Below are positions 44,849-54,211 of a stretch of DNA of 64,000 nt, piece after piece; within the stretch, counting starts at the first letter, position 1; each line of letters begins with the position of its first letter. The stretch comes from SbD1 sp039679945 (lineage in GTDB: Bacteria; Desulfobacterota; Syntrophobacteria; Syntrophobacterales; Syntrophobacteraceae). The notes under the pieces were generated by a model. The model saw only the letters and a list, made by a program, of their open reading frames with translations, did not search any database and was not told the DNA's origin. Location of the stretch: positions 124,001-188,000 of the forward strand of contig JBDKTY010000239.1 in the NCBI GenBank assembly GCA_039679945.1. The letters run 5' to 3'. Position numbers and translations under genes: made by a program.

Positions 44849-45664
44849 ATGGCCGAAATTGCCAGTGTCGTATTCGCAGCCGGCAAGGGGACAAGGATGA
44901 CCGGCTACAAAGGAAACAAAACCCTGCTGCCGCTTTTCGCCGGGGCCTCACTCTACGAAGGCCACAGGCCTCTTATCCGCGAGGTACTGGATAACCTCCC
45001 GGCCGGGCCCAAGCGAATCGTCATTAACCACTGCGCCGCGGATGTACGCGCGGCAACACGCGGCCCAGGGATCGAATACATCCTCCAGCCGCAAACCAAC
45101 GGAACGGGCGGGGCACTTCTGGCCGCAAGGGCTTTCCTTGAATCCACTCGCCCCGGATTAGTGATAATCACGATGGGCGATGTGCCCCTCATTCGCCAGT
45201 ACACCTATCGCAGTCTCATAGAAAGGCTCGGGACATGCCAGATGGCGGTCCTCGCCTTTGAGCCCAAAGACAGGGCACAGTACGGCATGCTCGAACTGGA
45301 TGGCAAAAAGGTTGTCCGGATCGTGGAATGGAGTGAATGGAGCAGCGACAAATTTCCGCCGGAGCGGCGCGAAGCCCTGCGGTACTGCAACGCGGGGGTC
45401 TATGCCGTAAAACGCCCCGTCCTGCTCAATTACATCCAGAAATTGTCGGACCGGTCCCACGTGGTTCGCAAGACCATAGATGGACGAGAGGTCGCCATCA
45501 GGGAATACTTTATCACCGATCTCATCGAGATGATGAATGCCGACGGACTGCCGATAGGTTATGAGACAGCACCCGAAGAAGAGGTCATCGGGGTGGACAC
45601 TCCCGAGTCCCTTGACCTTGTCCAGAGACTCTATTCCGATATCCTGACGGGCGGCAGGAAGTAG
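44849..45664 (+). CDS. Nucleotidyltransferase (GlmU N-domain/sugar-phosphate type)
   Basis: 271 residues. The nucleotide-binding start VVFAAGKGTRM is followed by NKTLLPLF, the PQTNGTGGALLAARAF segment and ITMGDVPLIR, which matches the metal-binding GD of GlmU-like enzymes. The C-terminal left-handed helix domain of GlmU is missing, so only uridylyl transfer is expected. YCNAGVYAVKRPVLLNYI and REYFITDLIEMMNADG support N-acetylglucosamine-1-phosphate as substrate, by analogy. AGAGG precedes the ATG, 14 bases after mltG. Confidence 0.85.
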   Translation: MAEIASVVFAAGKGTRMTGYKGNKTLLPLFAGASLYEGHRPLIREVLDNLPAGPKRIVINHCAADVRAATRGPGIEYILQPQTNGTGGALLAARAFLESTRPGLVIITMGDVPLIRQYTYRSLIERLGTCQMAVLAFEPKDRAQYGMLELDGKKVVRIVEWSEWSSDKFPPERREALRYCNAGVYAVKRPVLLNYIQKLSDRSHVVRKTIDGREVAIREYFITDLIEMMNADGLPIGYETAPEEEVIGVDTPESLDLVQRLYSDILTGGRK

Positions 45665-45670
45665 TCTTAT

Positions 45671-46279
45671 TCACTCGACGGGCTTCGCCCACCAGTTCTT
45701 CTTTTCCCCGGTGATCAGCTCTACTCCTTCTCCGGGGAATATATCCCGCTCCTCGTCCGGTGTCGGGTGCTCCACCCGAGGCCACATTTCGAAGCGCGGC
45801 ATGAAGCCTTCGAGCGCGGCGGAAACCGGGTCCGTGTCCACCAGTTGCGGGGCCGCGGCAAGGTCAATACTCTCAACGCCCGCGCTGAACTCGATTGGTA
45901 TCCCATTCGGATCGAAACTGTAGATCGAGTGGATCAGCCCGTGATCTATCATGTCGGAAACCCAGAATCCCGCGGCCTGAAGACGATCCCGAAGAGCCCA
46001 AATTCCCTCATCGCTGTCCACTCCGAACGAAACATGATCAAAGACCATGGGACCCGATACCGGATACCCGTGGTCCTTTTCCTCAACCGGCTTCACCTCG
46101 GGCCACTCGAAAAAAACAAGATAATGTCGCGGGGCGATTTCGAAAAAATAGAGCTTATACCCGCGCTTACCCAATCCGGCAATCATCTTCATGCCCAACA
46201 GATCGCGCCAGAAGCGGATCGTCATATTCATATCACTGGTGGCCATTGCCAGGTGATGGATCCCATTGAACCGGAACAT
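45671..46279 (-). CDS. VOC-family (glyoxalase/dioxygenase fold) protein
   Basis: 202 residues. The first half is a VOC module: FNGIHHLAMATSDMNMTIRFWRDLLGMKMIAG with LYFFEIAPRHYLVFFEWPEV. The second begins FDHVSFGVDSDEGIWALRDRLQAAGFWV and contains IHSIYSFDPNGIPIEF. Metal ligands of the family (His near residue 9, Glu in the strand IEF) are present. The C-terminal 60 residues are extra and acidic. The substrate is unknown. AAAGGA lies before the ATG. It is convergent with the nucleotidyltransferase gene. Confidence 0.82.
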   Translation of the reverse strand: MFRFNGIHHLAMATSDMNMTIRFWRDLLGMKMIAGLGKRGYKLYFFEIAPRHYLVFFEWPEVKPVEEKDHGYPVSGPMVFDHVSFGVDSDEGIWALRDRLQAAGFWVSDMIDHGLIHSIYSFDPNGIPIEFSAGVESIDLAAAPQLVDTDPVSAALEGFMPRFEMWPRVEHPTPDEERDIFPGEGVELITGEKKNWWAKPVE

Positions 46280-46909
46280 CGATGAATCCTTTCGTGGAGA
46301 CTTCCATTTACCGCCGTATTTTTAAAAAAATGCCAAGCGCCGGGATGGACATTTGAGGTTCGTGAATATAGCATTTGTGCCAAATGGATGGCAACATGGG
46401 CAAAGCCCGATCATATGGAGCGCGCGGTCGATTGAACGGCGCCGCCCGATGATGGGGAGAAGCGCGCGCAGCCTATATTGTGAATTCCAGAACTTTCGAA
46501 TTATGCAAAAATTGTTGTGCACAACCGTCTACAAGCTAATTGCAGTTGAAATCCACTAGTAGTCATGCTATTGGAAGCCTTCGTGTAACGTAAGACCAGG
46601 GTACCGGCCTCGCTACCTCTTCTTTCCGTTGGTTTCTGCCCGACGTACTTCCCGGCCGGCTGAACAGGAACGGGATCTCGCCCGGTTTGGCCAAATATTT
46701 TGCTCTGGCAAACACAGATCAAAGCAGTCGGCACATTTGTCTTGCATGGACTTGAAATTGCTCGTGTTTTCGTTGACCTCCGCGTGTGTGCGGGTTAAGT
46801 CATCCAAGATGCACAAGCGGTTATCTCCTTTTAATTCAGAAAAAGAACACCGGAGCGCAAATGCGATGCCGTTTGCTTCGGTGCTGTTTTTCCCGGGACA
46901 CGCTGATTT
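46280..46909. other. Long intergenic region upstream of the dsr cluster
   Basis: 630 bases without a supported gene. It must carry the promoter for the RsbRD-dsrMKJOP group and that of the VOC gene. The clear element is the hairpin at 46848-46891. I see no convincing -35/-10 pair; TTGAAA with TATTGG 17 bases on (46550-46578) is weak. Confidence 0.5.
46848..46891 (+). terminator. Terminator-like hairpin in the leader of the dsr cluster
   Basis: CACCGGA (46848-46854) pairs with TTCGGTG (46877-46883), with an inner GCAAA/TTTGC stem and a two-base bulge. CTGTTTTT follows. It ends only 18 bases before the ATG at 46910, so it may attenuate the downstream genes rather than end an upstream one. Confidence 0.5.
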
Positions 46910-47449
46910 ATGGCTCTTCAAACGCTCCTCCAGGCGAGGAAGAAATCTTTGCATCAAAGCTGGTTCGACATCCTGCTGGGGACTTACCCCCCGGAGACCG
47001 TCCGCCTGCTGAAAAAGGAAACCAACCAGTTCGCCAACCCGGTGGGACACACCTTCTTTCACGCGCTGGGAGAAATCCTGGACGAGTTTCTCCGGGAAAA
47101 CGACCTGGAGAAGATGTCCGCGCTCCTGGACAGGATCATCAGGATAAGAGCGGTACAGGAATTCCCTCCTTCCAACGCTCTGGCGTTTGTCTTCCTGCTC
47201 AAACGGATTGCCCGCGAGCAGCTTGCAACCGAGATCGGAGAGGCGCGGGTGTCACCCGCCGAACTTGCCGACTTTGACGAAAGAGTGGACGGGCTTGTCC
47301 TGGCTGCCATGGACGTCTACTCGAAATGCCGTGACACCCTGTATGAGGTACGTATTCGAGAGATAAAGGACGGGACTCAGAGGCTCCTGCAGAGGGCGCA
47401 ACTCATCGCGGAGATACCCCCGAGCAAGCCGGAAGACGAGAAACAATAA
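46910..47449 (+). CDS. RsbRD-type N-terminal sensor domain protein, dsr-linked
   Basis: 179 residues, all helical. LLQARKKSLHQSWFDILLGTYP, FANPVGHTFFHALGEILDEF and RIIRIRAVQEFPPSNALAFVFLLKRIAREQL fit the RsbRD_N domain (a globin-like four-helix sensor). Genes of this kind lie directly before dsrM in many sulfate-reducing deltaproteobacteria. It ends 37 bases before dsrM and is probably in the same transcript. A regulatory or sensing role for sulfite respiration is likely; no heme-binding His is obvious by eye. Confidence 0.8.
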   Translation: MALQTLLQARKKSLHQSWFDILLGTYPPETVRLLKKETNQFANPVGHTFFHALGEILDEFLRENDLEKMSALLDRIIRIRAVQEFPPSNALAFVFLLKRIAREQLATEIGEARVSPAELADFDERVDGLVLAAMDVYSKCRDTLYEVRIREIKDGTQRLLQRAQLIAEIPPSKPEDEKQ

Positions 47450-47486
47450 ACCATATCAACCAAACTTACTGAAACGAGGGTTAGTA

Positions 47487-48515
47487 ATGGGCATCAGGTT
47501 TTCCTTAGCAGCAGTCGTTGCGCTCGTTTTGGCTGTTTTTCTGGGAGTGAAGGCGGCCGGACTCAACGGCTTTTTCGGCATTACAGTGCCGTACATCGCC
47601 ATCCTCCTCTTTCTGGGCGGCATCGTGTACAAGGTTCTGAAGTGGGGGCGCTCGCCCGTTCCCTTCAGAATCCCGACAACGGCCGGTCAGCAGAAATCAT
47701 TCCCCTGGATTAAGCACAATAAGTTCGATAATCCAGTGACCAACCAGCAGACGGTTGTCAGAATGATCCTGGAAGTGCTTCTTTTCAGGTCGCTTTTCAG
47801 GAACACCAAAACCGAACTCCAGCAACAGGGACCCAAAATCTACTACCAGTGGGAAAAATGGCTCTGGCTCGCCGGGCTTCTTTTCCACTACTCTTTCCTC
47901 GTGATTCTTTTGCGTCACCTGAGATTCTTCGTGGAGCCGGTGCCCTTTTTCGTACACGCGCTTGACGGAATGGACGGCTTTCTCCAGGTGGGCCTGCCGG
48001 GGATCTATATCTCCGACATGGTTTTCGTGGTTGCCGTCACCTACCTGTTTATCAGAAGAGTCATCATCCCACAGGTTCGCTACATCTCCTTGCCGGCCGA
48101 CTATTTTCCACTGGTCCTTATATTTACCATCGGCTGCACCGGAATTCTTACCCGTTACTTCACGAAGGTCGACCTCCTCAAGGTGAAGCAACTCGTGCTG
48201 GGACTGGTCACTTTCAAACCGGCGGTTCCCGAGGGCATCGGGGTCATCTTCTTCATTCACTTCTTCCTGGTGTGTGTCCTGTTTGCCTATTTTCCCTTCA
48301 GCAAGCTCATGCATGCCGGCGGGGTCTTCCTCAGCCCGACCCGAAACCTGCCCAACAACAGCCGCATCAAGCGCCATATAAACCCGTGGAATTACCCGGT
48401 GAAGGTCCACACCTACGCCGAATATGAAGATCATTTCAGGGAAAAGATGGTGGAAGCCGGATTGCCTGTCGAGAAAGAATTGCCGGCCGAAGACACCACC
48501 CCTCCAAAACATTGA
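47487..48515 (+). CDS. dsrM: Sulfite reduction-associated complex protein DsrM (membrane cytochrome b)
   Basis: 342 residues. Five to six membrane helices and a NarI-like fold: WEKWLWLAGLLFHYSFLVILLRHLRFFVEPVPFFV supplies paired His residues for heme b. GIGVIFFIHFFLVCVLFAYFPFSKLMHAGGVFLSPTRNLPNNSR is near-identical to known DsrM. It oxidises menaquinol and passes electrons to DsrK. First gene of dsrMKJOP; the ribosome site is CGAGGG. Confidence 0.95.
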   Translation: MGIRFSLAAVVALVLAVFLGVKAAGLNGFFGITVPYIAILLFLGGIVYKVLKWGRSPVPFRIPTTAGQQKSFPWIKHNKFDNPVTNQQTVVRMILEVLLFRSLFRNTKTELQQQGPKIYYQWEKWLWLAGLLFHYSFLVILLRHLRFFVEPVPFFVHALDGMDGFLQVGLPGIYISDMVFVVAVTYLFIRRVIIPQVRYISLPADYFPLVLIFTIGCTGILTRYFTKVDLLKVKQLVLGLVTFKPAVPEGIGVIFFIHFFLVCVLFAYFPFSKLMHAGGVFLSPTRNLPNNSRIKRHINPWNYPVKVHTYAEYEDHFREKMVEAGLPVEKELPAEDTTPPKH

Positions 48516-48555
48516 TTGACGCCGGATCACCTGTCGAGAAGGAGTTATACAAACA

Positions 48556-50175
48556 ATGGCCAAGGTCCCAAAACCAAGCGAACTCGTTATTGATCATACG
48601 CTTCCCAAGACGGGATGGATGGATACTCCGGTCAACTTTCGGCCGGGTACCTTCAGCTATCCCGGAAAGGCAAAGAATCTGAATGCGGTCGGACTGCCCA
48701 ACCCTCGGGAATGGTCGCCGACGGATGATGACTGGAAACTGCCCTCCAACTGGAAGCAGATTTTATTGGAGGGAATTCGGGAGCGGCTGCACAAATACCG
48801 CTCTCTCCAGATTTTCATGGATATCTGCGTACGGTGCGGCGCATGCGCCGACAAGTGCCACTTCTATATCGGTTCGGGCGACCCCAAGAACATGCCGGTC
48901 CTGAGGGCTGAACTCCTCAGGTCCATCTACCGCAAGGAGTTCACGCTGGCAGGCAAGATCATGGGCAAAATAGCCGGCGCCCGCGAACTCACGGAAGATG
49001 TCGTGAAAGAATGGTTCATGTACTTTTTCCAGTGCACCGAATGCCGGCGTTGCTCACTCTTTTGCCCCTACGGGATAGACACGGCCGAAATCACGATGAT
49101 CGGCCGCGAACTGCTCAACCTGATCGGATGCAACATCGACTGGGTTGTGGGTCCGGTGGCCAACTGTTACCACAATGGAAACCACCTTGGGATCCAGCCC
49201 CACGCCTTCAAGGACATGATTGAGTTCTTCGTCGATGAAATCGAAGCCGTAAACGGGATTCGCATAGAGCCGACATTTAACCGGAAGGGCGCCGAGATTC
49301 TTTTCATCACACCCTCCGGCGACGTTTTCGCCGACCCCGGCACCTATACCCTGATGGGGTACCTGATGCTCTTCCATGAGATCGGGCTGGACTATACCTG
49401 GAGCACCTACGCCTCCGAGGGCGGCAACTTCGGAATGTTCACCTCCCATGAGATGATGAAGCGTCTCAACTACAAGATGTACGCGGAAGCCAAGCGGCTT
49501 GGCGTCAAATGGATACTTGGCGGGGAATGCGGACATATGTGGCGCGTCATCAACCAGTACATGGATACGATGAACGGCCCGGCCGATTTCCTGGAACAAC
49601 CCGTTTCTCCCATCACCGGCACGAAGTTTGACAGTGCCGCCTCCACCAAGATGGTGCACATCGTCGAGTTTACCGCCGACCTGATAAAGAACGGCAAGCT
49701 CAAGCTCGATCCAAGCAGGAACGATAACCTCATCATGACCTATCACGACTCCTGCAACACCGCCCGCGGAATGGGCTTTTTGGAAGAACCGCGCTACGTT
49801 CTCAAAAACGTATGCAACAACTTCCATGAGATGCCTCCCAACACTATCCGCGAACAGACCTTCTGCTGCGGCAGCGGTTCCGGACTCAACAATGACGAAT
49901 TCATGGAAATGAGAATGCGCGGCGGTCTGCCCAGGGCGAACGCGGTGCGGCATGTCCATGAGCAGCACGGCGTCAATGCGCTTTCGTGCATCTGCGCGAT
50001 CGACCGCGCGGTGCTTACGGCGTCCATGAACTACTGGGTTCCCGATGTGACGGTTTACGGAATTCACGAACTGGTCGGGAACGCTCTCGTGATGGAAGGC
50101 GAGCAGGAGAGGACCACCGATCTGCGTAGCGAGCCTCTGCCTGGAATGGAGGATAGTGAGAATGAAGATATATGA
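48556..50175 (+). CDS. dsrK: DsrK, HdrD-like iron-sulfur subunit
   Basis: 539 residues. Two [4Fe-4S] motifs are CVRCGACADKC (Cys 91, 94, 97, 101) and CTECRRCSLFC (Cys 160, 163, 166, 170). The C-terminal CCG domain contains HDSCNTARGMGFLEEPRYV and TFCCGSGSGL (Cys 437-438), which in heterodisulfide reductases binds the catalytic cluster. DsrK is thought to reduce the DsrC trisulfide made by DsrAB. No TM segment is present; it docks on DsrM. The gene overlaps dsrJ. Confidence 0.96.
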   Translation: MAKVPKPSELVIDHTLPKTGWMDTPVNFRPGTFSYPGKAKNLNAVGLPNPREWSPTDDDWKLPSNWKQILLEGIRERLHKYRSLQIFMDICVRCGACADKCHFYIGSGDPKNMPVLRAELLRSIYRKEFTLAGKIMGKIAGARELTEDVVKEWFMYFFQCTECRRCSLFCPYGIDTAEITMIGRELLNLIGCNIDWVVGPVANCYHNGNHLGIQPHAFKDMIEFFVDEIEAVNGIRIEPTFNRKGAEILFITPSGDVFADPGTYTLMGYLMLFHEIGLDYTWSTYASEGGNFGMFTSHEMMKRLNYKMYAEAKRLGVKWILGGECGHMWRVINQYMDTMNGPADFLEQPVSPITGTKFDSAASTKMVHIVEFTADLIKNGKLKLDPSRNDNLIMTYHDSCNTARGMGFLEEPRYVLKNVCNNFHEMPPNTIREQTFCCGSGSGLNNDEFMEMRMRGGLPRANAVRHVHEQHGVNALSCICAIDRAVLTASMNYWVPDVTVYGIHELVGNALVMEGEQERTTDLRSEPLPGMEDSENEDI

Positions 50176-50575
50176 TGGAAGAAACATCTTTGTCGGCCTG
50201 ATCATTTTCCTGGGCCTGGCAACCTTTCCGATATGGTTTAACCATGGCAAGGCGGCTCCCCCGCCGGAACCCAAATTTGACACGCCCGTCATTCAGAAGA
50301 TGGCCCTGAAACAATGCGTCCTGCCAAAAGAAGAGATGCGCACCGGGCATATGCAGCTTCTCAATGACTGGAGAACCGAGGTCGTGCGCAACGGGAAGAG
50401 AATGTACGTCGCGGCGGACGGTAAGACTTATGAAATGAGCCTCCAGAACGAGTGTATCCGGTGCCACTCCAACAAGTCTCAGTTCTGCGACCAGTGCCAT
50501 ACGTATGCGGGGCTCAAGCTGGACTCAACGCCTTACTGCTGGACTTGCCATATCGCCCCAAAGGAGAATAACTAA
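50162..50575 (+). CDS. dsrJ: DsrJ, membrane-anchored triheme cytochrome c
   Basis: 137 residues from the ATG at 50162, which has GGAGG ten bases upstream; the GTG at 50156 is also possible. An uncleaved N-terminal helix (NIFVGLIIFLGLATFPIWF) is followed by a periplasmic domain with three heme motifs, CIRCH, CDQCH and CWTCH. A lone Cys in LKQCVLPKEEMRTGHM is the position known in DsrJ to give His/Cys heme ligation. It overlaps the end of dsrK by 14 bases. Confidence 0.95.
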   Translation: MKIYDGRNIFVGLIIFLGLATFPIWFNHGKAAPPPEPKFDTPVIQKMALKQCVLPKEEMRTGHMQLLNDWRTEVVRNGKRMYVAADGKTYEMSLQNECIRCHSNKSQFCDQCHTYAGLKLDSTPYCWTCHIAPKENN

Positions 50576-51358
50576 ATGGAAACTAGCCGAAGGAATCTAT
50601 TGAAAATCGGCGGCATCTGCGCGCTGGGGCTGGGGACCCTGCCGGTTTTGGATGCGGTTGCCAAGGTCGATGCGCCCAAATTCATGGGAAATTCGCAAGC
50701 CCTTACCGCCAAGAGATGGGCTATGGCAATCGATATGAAAAAGTGCTGGGAAAAAGGAAAACCTGGCTGCCAGGACTGCATCCTGGCCTGCCACACCGTC
50801 CATAACGTGCCTGATATCGGTACGCAGAAAGAAGAGATCAAGTGGTTGTGGGCGGAGAAATACGAAAATGTTTTCCCCGGGCAGGAAAGCGGCATGGAGC
50901 CCGAGGCGATCCGGGAGAAACCTTTCATGCTGTTGTGCAATCACTGCACCAATGCCCCCTGCACGCGCGTGTGCCCGACCAAGGCCACTTTCAAGCGGGC
51001 GGACGGCATAACCATGATGGATTTCCACCGCTGCATCGGGTGCCGGTACTGCATGGCGGGCTGCCCTTACGGAGCGCGCAGCTTCAATTTCAGAGACCCG
51101 CGCAACTACATAAAGACCGAACTCAATACCACCTTCCCCACGCGGGAGCGCGGTGTTGTCGAGAAGTGCAACTTTTGCGAAGAGAGGCTGGCAGTCGGAA
51201 AAATCCCGGCCTGTGTCGAAGCATGCAAATGCAAGGCGCTCATCTTCGGGGACCTTGAAGACTCCACTTCGGAGATACGCAAGGTCCTGGCCGAGCATTT
51301 CTCTATCAGAAGAAGACCCGAACTCGGGACGCAACCCGGCGTTTACTACATAATTTAA
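50576..51358 (+). CDS. dsrO: DsrO, periplasmic ferredoxin-like subunit
   Basis: 260 residues. A twin-arginine signal (SRRNLLKIGGICALGLGTL) sends the folded protein to the periplasm. Four [4Fe-4S] clusters are encoded by Cys groups including CWEKGKPGCQDCILAC, CNHCTNAPCTRVCPTKA, CIGCRYCMAGCPYGAR and CNFCEERL...ACVEACKC. It is an NrfC-like electron carrier between DsrJ and DsrP. tatA at 57552 would serve its export. AAAGGAG precedes the ATG. Confidence 0.95.
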   Translation: METSRRNLLKIGGICALGLGTLPVLDAVAKVDAPKFMGNSQALTAKRWAMAIDMKKCWEKGKPGCQDCILACHTVHNVPDIGTQKEEIKWLWAEKYENVFPGQESGMEPEAIREKPFMLLCNHCTNAPCTRVCPTKATFKRADGITMMDFHRCIGCRYCMAGCPYGARSFNFRDPRNYIKTELNTTFPTRERGVVEKCNFCEERLAVGKIPACVEACKCKALIFGDLEDSTSEIRKVLAEHFSIRRRPELGTQPGVYYII

Positions 51359-51368
51359 GGGGTGGGAT

Positions 51369-52526
51369 ATGCTTGAAAGAGCACTGACTGGAAACACAAG
51401 ATACTATAAGCTGCTCGGGGTCCTGCTCGTCTTTATGGGACTTGGATTCGCCGCCTGGCTCACTCAGTTGAACCGAGGCCTCACGATCACCGGGCTGAGC
51501 CGGGATGTCTCCTGGGGAATCTATATCGCGCAGTTCACCTTTCTCGTCGGCGTGGCAGCCTCCGCCGTGATGGTGGTGCTCCCCTATTATCTGCACAATG
51601 TAAAGGCGTTCGGCAGAATCACCATCCTCGGTGAATTTCTCGCCATAGCCTCGGTCACCATGTGCCTTCTCTTCATAGTGGTGGATCTTGGTAAACCGAT
51701 GCGCCTTATGAATGTCCTCCTCTACCCGACACCCAACTCCATCCTGTTTTGGGACATGATAGTGCTTAACGGCTATCTGCTCCTGAACGTCCTGATCGGA
51801 TGGAACGTCCTCGAGGCCGAGCGCAAGGGCACTCACTATCCCAAATGGGTCAAGCCGCTCATCTATATCTCCATTCCATGGGCAGTCTCGATCCATACCG
51901 TCACGGCCTTCCTGTACGCTGGTCTTCCCGCCCGGCATTACTGGCTGACCGCCATCATGGCCGCCCGATTCCTTGCATCCGCGTTCTGCTCGGGCCCCGC
52001 CCTGCTTATCCTGCTGTCCTACCTGGTTAAGAAGTACAGCAAGTTCGATCCGGGCAAGGAAGCTGTCGACAAGCTCGCAAACATCATGACCTATGCCATG
52101 CTCATCAGTGTCTTCTTCGTGGGCCTCGAATTCTTCACGGCCTTCTACAGCAACATCCCCGGTCATATGCAAGCCCTTCAGTATCTTGTCGTGGGGCTCG
52201 AGGGGCACCACAATCTGGTTCCCTTCATGTGGCTCTTTACGATCCTGGCCGTAGCCGGTGTAGCGCTGCTGCTCAATCCGAATACGCGCAAGAATGAAAA
52301 GATGCTCCTTGCGGCGGCCGCATGCGTCTTCTTCTCCATGTACATTGAAAAAGGCCTCGGACTGATCGTGGCCGGTTTCATTCCCAACCCTCTCGAGCAG
52401 GTCCGGGAATACGCGCCCAGCATCCCCGAAATTATGATCGCGCTCGGCGTCTGGGCAACCGGTTTCTTCGTTTTGACCGTGCTCTACAAGATCGCAATTT
52501 CCGTAAAGGAAGAAGTGGCCAATTAG
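51369..52526 (+). CDS. dsrP: DsrP, NrfD-family membrane subunit
   Basis: 385 residues with about ten membrane helices. NRGLTITGLSRDVSWGIYIAQFTFLVGVAASAVMVVLPYYLHN is a DsrP/NrfD signature, and the centre has NAL-type SIHTVTAFLYAGLPARHYWLTAIMAARFLASAFCSGPAL. It exchanges electrons with the quinone pool and partners DsrO. Last gene of the operon; a terminator follows within 30 bases. Confidence 0.95.
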   Translation: MLERALTGNTRYYKLLGVLLVFMGLGFAAWLTQLNRGLTITGLSRDVSWGIYIAQFTFLVGVAASAVMVVLPYYLHNVKAFGRITILGEFLAIASVTMCLLFIVVDLGKPMRLMNVLLYPTPNSILFWDMIVLNGYLLLNVLIGWNVLEAERKGTHYPKWVKPLIYISIPWAVSIHTVTAFLYAGLPARHYWLTAIMAARFLASAFCSGPALLILLSYLVKKYSKFDPGKEAVDKLANIMTYAMLISVFFVGLEFFTAFYSNIPGHMQALQYLVVGLEGHHNLVPFMWLFTILAVAGVALLLNPNTRKNEKMLLAAAACVFFSMYIEKGLGLIVAGFIPNPLEQVREYAPSIPEIMIALGVWATGFFVLTVLYKIAISVKEEVAN

Positions 52527-52925
52527 AGCCGACCGGCAAATGGATTAAAATATGGAGAGGCCCGCGCCCAAAAGGCTTGGGCCTCTTTTGTTCATCTCTA
52601 GTTTTGTGCATCCGCCCGCCCATTATGCAAATAGCGCGATTTGTCCGGAAGGTACTCCGCACGCGGCTCATGTCTAGCTTTTCCGTTCAGAAGTCCTCTG
52701 TGCAAGTTTTTTCGTGCAATGCCCACCGATCATATTTTCAACCTCGCATTCGGGGCTTATGTTGATTCGACCGCCGTACCCATCAGCAAAACGTTTTGAC
52801 ATTGGTTCATTTTTTCGCTATTTAGCAATTGATCTACTGTTGTCCGTGGAGTTTTTCCGCCCTATTCGAAAAGAATAAGGCCAGAAAGGTTTCAGTATTT
52901 TGATAATGTTTCGGATTGGCAAATA
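52527..52925. other. Intergenic region between dsrP and the polyprenyl synthase
   Basis: About 400 bases without a gene. It holds the dsr terminator (52555-52590) and an A+T-rich stretch before 52926 that presumably includes the next promoter; no clear -35/-10 pair was found. Confidence 0.5.
52555..52590 (+). terminator. Rho-independent terminator of the dsr operon
   Basis: GAGAGGCCC pairs with GGGCCTCTTTT across a 13-base loop with further partial pairing (GCCC/GGGC). CTTTTGTT follows on the plus strand. Confidence 0.85.
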
Positions 52926-53945
52926 GTGAATTCCTCCGCCCTCCCCAGCCTGATTTCCTCTGAACAAGGTAGATTAAAAGAGAGAATCTTCTCCCGTGTT
53001 CGCCCTGATTTGCTCCGTATCGAAGAGGAAATCGACCGACTCCTCAAATCCGATATCCCGTTGATCCCGCTTGTCGGGCGTTATATCGTCAAGAGTGGTG
53101 GCAAGCGGCTGCGGCCTTTGCTCATGATTCAGGCGGCAAGGCTCTGCGGATATTCCGGCGCCAATGACACCGCCCTCGCCGTCGTATTTGAGTTCGTGCA
53201 TGCGGCAAGTCTGCTGCATGATGATGTCGTCGACCACGCGGAGATGCGTCGCAACCGACCCGCTGCCAACATGATCTGGGGAAACCCCGCGGTCGTCCTC
53301 GTGGGCGATTTCCTCTATTCGAAATCCATACTCATGGCGGTAGAGTACCAGAACATCAGGATTTTGGAGGTCCTTGTCGCCGCTACCACCCAGATGTCCG
53401 AAGGCGAGGTTCTCCAACTCGTCCACTCCGACAACCTGGAAGTAACGGAAAAACAATACATTCAGGTAATCACGCGAAAGACAGCCGCGCTCATAGCCGC
53501 CGCGTGCCAGGTCGGCGCCATCCTCGGAGGCGCTTCACCCGCGCAGGAAAAAGCCCTGCACTCCTATGGACACAATCTTGGAATTGCGTTCCAGTTGATT
53601 GATGACACTCTCGACTTTACCGGCGAAGCCGAGGAACTCGGCAAACCCGTCGGAAACGATATTCAGGAAGGCAAAGCCACTCTTCCGCTCATCTGTGCTT
53701 TCCGCAACGCCAAACCGGTGGAGAAACTGAGACTGCGCCAGATCTTCAGCGCGGAGGAGATAATGTCAAAGGACCTGGGAGAGCTGAGAAGCCTCGTGAT
53801 CAGGACCGGAGGCATCGATCATACTCTTGATCTTGCCGCGAAACATGCGCGGCTTGCCCGTGAAGCCCTTCAAATATTCCCCGAGGGTCCGGCCAGGGAA
53901 GTTCTCGACGATATGGCCGATTATGTCGTTCACAGGCGGACTTAG
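52926..53945 (+). CDS. Long-chain trans-polyprenyl diphosphate synthase
   Basis: 339 residues from a GTG start. The two Asp-rich motifs are LLHDDVVDHAEMRRNRPAAN and FQLIDDTLDFTG, with GGKRLRPLLMI and GKPVGNDIQEGKATLPLI, typical of octaprenyl/heptaprenyl synthases (IspB/HepT type). It makes the isoprenoid side chain of menaquinone, which UbiE (38113) then helps finish. Chain length cannot be fixed by eye. Confidence 0.92.
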   Translation: MNSSALPSLISSEQGRLKERIFSRVRPDLLRIEEEIDRLLKSDIPLIPLVGRYIVKSGGKRLRPLLMIQAARLCGYSGANDTALAVVFEFVHAASLLHDDVVDHAEMRRNRPAANMIWGNPAVVLVGDFLYSKSILMAVEYQNIRILEVLVAATTQMSEGEVLQLVHSDNLEVTEKQYIQVITRKTAALIAAACQVGAILGGASPAQEKALHSYGHNLGIAFQLIDDTLDFTGEAEELGKPVGNDIQEGKATLPLICAFRNAKPVEKLRLRQIFSAEEIMSKDLGELRSLVIRTGGIDHTLDLAAKHARLAREALQIFPEGPAREVLDDMADYVVHRRT

Positions 53946-54211
53946 GCTCCCGCCTGGTCCGCTCGCGACGGTTGGTTCCTGTCCACGAAATATCCGAAGG
54001 CCCACAAGAAACCTTGTTTGACGATCCTTCTCTATTTAGGCGGAAGTATTCCTCAAGAACGGATTCCGGCAAATCCCGCGCTTTTTCCAGTACTTGTTAA
54101 AACCCGGTTTCAGTGTTAGATTGGGACGGAAAAACGGGGTATAATGAAGATCTCGCGAGAGCGGGGAAATCTTTCAACGTGAATGCCCCTGAGAACAGTT
54201 GTTGATGGATC

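Noticed and set aside
46613..47062. Minus-strand frame with CxxC upstream of the dsr genes
   Set aside because: Half of it is antisense to the RsbRD gene and it crosses the terminator-like hairpin; it has no ribosome site or family.
49054..50292. Long minus-strand open frame opposite dsrK (412 codons)
   Set aside because: Shadow of the strongly conserved dsrK; its His/Gly-rich sequence has no family resemblance.
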